A DNA stretch of 9,350 bases. It comes from Fimiplasma intestinipullorum (GTDB taxonomy: Bacteria > Bacillota_I > Bacilli_A > Erysipelotrichales > Coprobacillaceae). The notes beneath the pieces are model-generated. The model made no database searches. It was not told the DNA's origin and was given only the letters and a program-made list of their open reading frames with translations. Positions 5,989 to 9,350 of the stretch are shown piece by piece. Both the position numbers and the translations under genes were made by a program. How positions within the stretch are numbered: position 1 is the stretch's first letter; every line of letters begins with the position of its first letter. The stretch lies in contig DVMJ01000070.1 in NCBI GenBank assembly GCA_018715065.1, positions 1 through 9,350 of the forward strand. Direction: 5' to 3'.

Positions 5989-8373
5989 ATGTATCGTGTG
6001 ATGAAAAGAGATGGCACGATTGCCGAATTCAATATTCAGAAAATCGCATCAGCCATCACCAAAGCCTTTGAAGCAACCCAAAAAGAGTATCATCCAAGCA
6101 TTATTGATTTACTGGCTTTAAGAGTGACCAGCGCTTTTGAAGACAAGATCAAAGATGGTATGATCAGTGTCGAAGATATTCAGGACAGTGTCGAAGACAC
6201 CTTGATCCAAGCCGGATATGGCGATGTCGCCAAAGCCTATATCCTTTATCGTCGTCAACGCGAAAAGATCCGCAACACCAAATCGGCGCTCTTAAACTAT
6301 AAAGAAATCGTCGATAATTATTTAAAGGTCAATGACTGGCGTGTCAAAGAAAACTCAACCGTGACCTATTCAGTGGGTGGTCTGATCCTCAGCAACAGCG
6401 GAGCGATCACTGCCAATTACTGGCTCTCTGAAATTTATGATGATGAGATTGCGACCGCCCACCGAAATGCCGATATTCACATTCATGATCTCTCCATGCT
6501 GACAGGCTATTGTGCCGGCTGGTCATTGAAGCAGCTGATTCAGGAGGGCCTGGGCGGTGTTCCAGGTAAGATCACCTCCAAACCTGCCAAACATTTAGCC
6601 TCATTATGCAATCAGATGGTCAATTTTCTAGGCATCATGCAAAATGAATGGGCCGGTGCACAGGCTTTCTCAAGCTTTGATACCTACCTCGCGCCTTTTG
6701 TCAAGACCGATCATCTCAGCTATGAAGAAACCAAACGTTGCATCGAGTCCTTTATTTATGGTGTCAATACGCCAAGCCGCTGGGGAACGCAATCCCCATT
6801 CACGAACATCACTTTAGACTGGCGCGTACCGGATGATCTGGCGAATTTGAATGCGATCGTCGGCGGTAAGGAAATGGATTTTAAATACAAGGACTGTCAG
6901 GCTGAAATGGATATGGTCAACAAGGCCTTTATCGAAATCATGATCGAAGGCGATGCCAACGGCCGCGGATTCCAGTATCCGATCCCTACCTATTCGATCA
7001 CCAAGGATTTTGACTGGTCCGACACTGAAAATAACCGTCTCTTATTTGAGATGACTTCTAAATACGGAACCCCTTATTTCTCGAACTATATCAATAGTGA
7101 TATGGAGCCTAGCGATGTCCGTTCCATGTGCTGCCGTCTGCGTTTAGATCTGCGTGAACTGCGCAAGAAATCCGGTGGTTACTTTGGCAGCGGTGAAAGC
7201 ACTGGTTCCGTCGGTGTCGTTACGATCAACCTGCCTAAGATTGCCTATCAGGCTAAAGACAAAAAGGATTTCTTTAAACGTCTGGATTACCTGATGGATA
7301 TTTCCGCCCGTTCTCTGAAAGTGAAACGAACCGTGATTACCAAGCTGCTGGATGAAGGGCTCTATCCTTATACCAAACGTTATCTGGGATCCTTCGATAA
7401 TCACTTCTCAACCATCGGACTGGTGGGCATGAATGAAGCCGGTTTGAATGCGAAATGGTTAAGAGCCGACATGAGTCATCCTGAAACACAACAGTTTGCC
7501 ATTGAAGTACTCAATCATATGCGTGAACGTTTATCTGATTACCAGGAAGAATATGGAGATCTGTACAATTTAGAGGCAACGCCGGCCGAATCAACCGCTT
7601 ATCGTTTTGCTAAGCATGACAAAGAAAAATTCCCGGATATTATCACAGCCACCGAAAACGGCAACACCCCTTACTATACCAATAGTTCCCATTTACCAGT
7701 CGGCTTTACAGATGATATCTTTGCCGCTTTGGATATTCAGGATCCGCTGCAGAAGCTGTATACTTCAGGTACGGTCTTCCATGCCTTCCTGGGTGAGAAA
7801 TTACCTAACTGGCAGGCGGCTGCAAAACTTGTCAGAACGATCGCTGAGAACTACGAGCTGCCTTACTACACTCTTTCACCTACTTACTCGGTTTGTAAGG
7901 ATCATGGTTATCTTGCCGGTGAACAGTATACCTGTCCAATATGCGGCAAGACAACGGAAGTATATAGCCGTATTACAGGTTACTACCGTCCGGTTCAAAA
8001 CTGGAATGATGGGAAGGCACAGGAATTTAAAGAGAGAAAAGTCTATGATGTGATGCATTCTGGCTTCACCCCTAAAAAAGAGACCGAAATGCCTAAAGAG
8101 GACAAAGCCGTGACCGAAGTCAAGCCTCAGACATCCAACAGTCAGATCATGCTCTTTACGACCAGCACTTGTCCAAACTGCCGTGTCGCCAAACGCATGC
8201 TGAAGGAATCGGACATTTCGTATGCCGTGATGGAAGCAGAAAAGAATGTGCCATTAGTCAAAGAATATGAAATTTATAAAGCGCCAACCTTAGTCGTAGT
8301 CGAAGACGGCAAGGTTGCAAAATACGCAAATCTCTCTGAGATCAAAGCCTTTATCGATCAGCATCATATATAA
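5989..8373 (+). CDS. nrdD: Anaerobic (class III) ribonucleoside-triphosphate reductase with fused C-terminal redoxin
   Basis: A 794-residue glycyl-radical enzyme that reduces ribonucleoside triphosphates to dNTPs without oxygen. Domains in order: ATP-cone allosteric domain (about 1-95, MYRVMKRDGTIAEFNIQKI); the ten-stranded catalytic barrel with Cys175 (GYCAGW) and the Cys381/Cys382 pair (SMCCRLRLD), candidate radical and redox cysteines; a zinc site probably formed by Cys636, His639, Cys649 and Cys652; and the glycyl-radical loop RITGYYRPVQNWN with Gly664. A Lys/Glu/Pro/Thr-rich linker (about 692-718) joins a redoxin domain (about 719-794) with CPNC (Cys728, Cys731) and APT, the usual cis-proline position (765-767). 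The protein exceeds the usual roughly 700-residue length by just this module. The fusion suggests a glutaredoxin/NrdH-like thiol donor and not formate, which is an inference. Ribosome binding site GAGAGGGA precedes the ATG. Confidence 0.96.
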   Translation: MYRVMKRDGTIAEFNIQKIASAITKAFEATQKEYHPSIIDLLALRVTSAFEDKIKDGMISVEDIQDSVEDTLIQAGYGDVAKAYILYRRQREKIRNTKSALLNYKEIVDNYLKVNDWRVKENSTVTYSVGGLILSNSGAITANYWLSEIYDDEIATAHRNADIHIHDLSMLTGYCAGWSLKQLIQEGLGGVPGKITSKPAKHLASLCNQMVNFLGIMQNEWAGAQAFSSFDTYLAPFVKTDHLSYEETKRCIESFIYGVNTPSRWGTQSPFTNITLDWRVPDDLANLNAIVGGKEMDFKYKDCQAEMDMVNKAFIEIMIEGDANGRGFQYPIPTYSITKDFDWSDTENNRLLFEMTSKYGTPYFSNYINSDMEPSDVRSMCCRLRLDLRELRKKSGGYFGSGESTGSVGVVTINLPKIAYQAKDKKDFFKRLDYLMDISARSLKVKRTVITKLLDEGLYPYTKRYLGSFDNHFSTIGLVGMNEAGLNAKWLRADMSHPETQQFAIEVLNHMRERLSDYQEEYGDLYNLEATPAESTAYRFAKHDKEKFPDIITATENGNTPYYTNSSHLPVGFTDDIFAALDIQDPLQKLYTSGTVFHAFLGEKLPNWQAAAKLVRTIAENYELPYYTLSPTYSVCKDHGYLAGEQYTCPICGKTTEVYSRITGYYRPVQNWNDGKAQEFKERKVYDVMHSGFTPKKETEMPKEDKAVTEVKPQTSNSQIMLFTTSTCPNCRVAKRMLKESDISYAVMEAEKNVPLVKEYEIYKAPTLVVVEDGKVAKYANLSEIKAFIDQHHI

Positions 8374-8389
8374 AGAAAGGAGACTGAAC

Positions 8390-8905
8390 ATGCTCGATCC
8401 AAAAGTGACTGAATTATTAGTCGATCAAATCAACAAGGAATTTTATTCCGCCTACCTCTATTTAGATTTTTCGAATTACTATAAGGATATCGGACTGGAC
8501 GGATTTGCCAACTGGTATATGATCCAGGCCCAGGAAGAAAGAGACCATGCCCTGTTATTTTTACAGTATCTGCAAAATAACAGTGAAAAAGTGACGCTTG
8601 AGGCCATCGCTAAACCGGACAAGACCTACCACAGTGCCAAAGATCCACTCATCTATGGTTTAGAACATGAAGAATATGTCACAAGCCTGATCCACACCAT
8701 CTATGGTGCCGCTTATGATATCAAAGATTTTAGAACCATGCAGTTCTTAGACTGGTTTGTCAAAGAACAGGGCGAAGAAGAAAAGAATGCACATGATATG
8801 ATTACGAAATACGATCTGTTTGGCAATGATCCAAAAAGCTTATATATGCTCGATCAGGAATTAGCCGGTCGTACATATACGGCACCTTCATTGACCCTGG
8901 ATTAA
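8390..8905 (+). CDS. ftn: Ferritin (non-heme iron storage protein)
   Basis: A 171-residue four-helix ferritin. The diiron ferroxidase residues line up one for one with E. coli FtnA numbering: Glu17, Tyr24, Glu50, His53 (QEERDH), Glu94, Gln127 and Glu130 (FVKEQGEEE), so it should oxidise and store iron in a 24-subunit shell. The start at 8390 is preferred over an in-frame upstream ATG at 8315 inside nrdD, because AAAGGAG (8376-8382) sits at the right distance and the family begins MLDPKVTELL. It lies 16 bases after nrdD with no promoter or terminator between, so it is co-transcribed with the reductase operon. A role in iron supply or in protecting the iron-sulfur activase and glycyl radical from iron/oxygen chemistry is plausible but inferred from position. 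Confidence 0.95.
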   Translation: MLDPKVTELLVDQINKEFYSAYLYLDFSNYYKDIGLDGFANWYMIQAQEERDHALLFLQYLQNNSEKVTLEAIAKPDKTYHSAKDPLIYGLEHEEYVTSLIHTIYGAAYDIKDFRTMQFLDWFVKEQGEEEKNAHDMITKYDLFGNDPKSLYMLDQELAGRTYTAPSLTLD

Positions 8906-8923
8906 GCAATCAACCATGCTCAT

Positions 8924-8959
8924 AAAGATTGTCGGAGCTCTCCGACAATCTTTTATTTT
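8924..8959 (+). terminator. Rho-independent terminator of the nrdG-nrdD-ferritin operon
   Basis: A 13-bp perfect stem (8924-8936 with 8941-8953, loop GCTC) followed by TTTTATTTT. The strongest hairpin in the window; it closes the operon. Confidence 0.92.
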
Positions 8960-8987
8960 CCTAAATGCATTCCTTTTTGGAAAGTCA

Positions 8988-9016
8988 TTGATTTTCTTTA
9001 GATTTTGCGTTACAAT
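8988..9016 (+). promoter_or_regulatory. Sigma-A promoter of the tRNA-Ser locus
   Basis: TTGATT (8988-8993), 17-base spacer, TACAAT (9011-9016). The expected start near 9022 is about six bases before the 5' end of the tRNA-like sequence at 9028, a typical stable-RNA spacing. It probably also serves the intact tRNA downstream, for which no separate promoter was recognised. Confidence 0.65.
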
Positions 9017-9027
9017 AAGACTACTTT

Positions 9028-9097
9028 GGAGATGTACTCAAGTGGTCTAAGAGGTTGCACTCGAAATCTTGCGGGGAGCTGTCTGTTTCGTCCACCA
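9028..9097 (+). pseudogene. Broken tRNA-Ser gene: intact 5' half with CGA anticodon loop, 3' half degenerate
   Basis: The 5' half is a textbook tRNA-Ser: acceptor strand GGAGATG (9028-9034), TA, D-arm CTC...GAG, then the anticodon loop CTCGAAA (9060-9066, anticodon CGA at 9062-9064), 34 bases from the 5' end. After that the pattern fails. The 3' side of the anticodon stem should read TGCAA but reads TCTTG. No long variable arm or TTCGA-type T-arm is found at the right distance, and no CATCTCC closes the acceptor stem. A CCACCA string at 9092-9097 could be the old 3' end, giving about 70 bases against 89 for the intact neighbour. The promoter is intact, so it may still be transcribed. Alternatives are a sequencing or assembly error, or a tRNA-like regulatory RNA. 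Confidence 0.65.
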
Positions 9098-9130
9098 AAA
9101 ACCTTGTAACCGTGCGGGTTTTACCCGGTT
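9098..9130 (+). other. Degenerate terminator-like hairpin after the broken tRNA
   Basis: Contains GTAACCGTGCGGGTTT (9106-9121), one base different from the core of the hairpin after the intact tRNA-Ser. AACC/GGTT inner and outer pairs can form (9108-9111 with 9117-9120; 9100-9103 with 9127-9130), and CGGGTTTTACCCG is an alternative stem. No T-run follows, so termination here is probably poor. Confidence 0.45.
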
Positions 9131-9148
9131 CGAAAATTGAATAAGTTT

Positions 9149-9212
9149 GCTGTTCTTTCCGTCAGTTCTTTCCAAATCCTTTTTTCACCGAAAAAAAGCG
9201 AGGAAAAACAGC
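9149..9212 (+). other. Two-level stem-loop between the tRNA-like sequence and tRNA-Ser
   Basis: GCTGTTCTTTCC (9149-9160) can pair with GGAAAAACAGC (9202-9212) with one bulge. Inside it CTTTTTTC (9179-9186) pairs with GAAAAAAAG (9190-9198). It may be a processing signal or spacer in a joint transcript, or a chance fold of an A/T-tract region. No gene is seen here. Confidence 0.35.
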
Positions 9213-9226
9213 GGTTGAGCATATAG

Positions 9227-9315
9227 GGAGCGGTATCGAAGTGGTCATAACGGGCCTGACTCGAAATCAGGTAGTCCTCACGGGCTCGTGGGTTCGAATC
9301 CCACCCGCTCCGCCA
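9227..9315 (+). tRNA. tRNA-Ser (anticodon CGA)
   Basis: An 89-base class II tRNA with every arm. Acceptor GGAGCGG (9227-9233) pairs with CCGCTCC (9305-9311). The anticodon stem CCTGA/TCAGG flanks loop CTCGAAA with anticodon CGA at 9262-9264, reading UCG. A long variable arm follows (GTAGTCCTCACGGGCTC), then T-arm GTGGG-TTCGAAT-CCCAC, discriminator G9312 and an encoded CCA (9313-9315). The long variable arm and G discriminator fit serine identity. Confidence 0.97.
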
Positions 9316-9321
9316 TCGAAA

Positions 9322-9350
9322 AATCCAGTAACCATGCGGGTTTCTGGATT
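9322..9350 (+). terminator. Terminator hairpin after tRNA-Ser (T-run beyond the window)
   Basis: AATCCAG (9322-9328) pairs with CTGGATT (9344-9350), and AACC (9330-9333) with GGTT (9339-9342), separated by one T-T mismatch. It starts seven bases after the CCA end. The window ends at the last paired base, so the expected T-run cannot be seen. Confidence 0.75.

Noticed and set aside
8041..8160. Internal start that would make the redoxin domain as a separate protein
   Set aside because: The ATG at codon 701 of nrdD has only a weak AAAGAG upstream and lies in the linker; the evidence is too thin to call.
8315..8389. Longer ferritin start inside nrdD
   Set aside because: It overlaps the NrdD redoxin end out of frame. 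The ATG at 8390 has a good ribosome binding site and makes ferroxidase numbering match FtnA exactly.
9028..9226. Group I intron or permuted/split tRNA explaining the broken tRNA-Ser
   Set aside because: No matching 3' half (expected TGCAA..., CATCTCC) occurs in the sequence up to the next tRNA or just upstream, and the gap is too short and lacks recognisable intron features.

Overview
The window looks like the chromosome of a low-to-mid GC, anaerobic or facultative Bacillota (Firmicutes), perhaps Erysipelotrichia-like. The evidence is T-box riboswitches ahead of an aminoacyl-tRNA synthetase, strong AGGAGG-type ribosome binding sites, consensus sigma-A promoters, compact Rho-independent terminators, an RpiR regulator and a class III (oxygen-sensitive) ribonucleotide reductase. 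The exact genus cannot be read from the sequence.

Region 1 (1-2143, minus strand), read 5'->3' on that strand: an RpiR-family sugar-phosphate regulator, a terminator-like hairpin overlapping its stop codon, a nitroreductase, and the start of a DUF5060/DUF4038-type glycoside hydrolase that runs off the left edge. The last two genes overlap by ATGA and are probably translationally coupled. The theme is sugar-responsive catabolism.

Region 2 (2163-4119): divergent promoters separate rpiR from asnS. The asnS leader holds two near-identical, complete T-box riboswitches in tandem. Each has an AAC (Asn) specifier, a UGGC acceptor-pairing bulge and its own terminator. Stem I pairs have changed in a compensatory way between the copies, so both appear functional. 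AsnRS follows and ends at its own terminator.

Region 3 (4122-5086): a single-gene unit with its own promoter and terminator. It encodes a predicted lipoprotein that resembles the TraB/GumN family at both ends but lacks the family's GxxH motifs.

Region 4 (5227-8959): an anaerobic dNTP-synthesis operon, nrdG-nrdD-ferritin, with 16-nt gaps and one promoter and terminator. NrdG is the radical SAM activase and NrdD the glycyl-radical reductase. NrdD carries a C-terminal CPNC redoxin domain, which suggests a built-in electron donor instead of formate. The ferritin may store iron for the operon's iron-dependent chemistry.

Region 5 (8988-9350): a promoter drives a tRNA locus. An intact tRNA-Ser(CGA) is preceded by a broken tRNA-Ser-like gene whose 5' half is perfect up to the anticodon loop but whose 3' half is lost. 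Both are followed by a related 16-base terminator core, so the locus looks like a duplicated tRNA-terminator cassette with one decayed copy.
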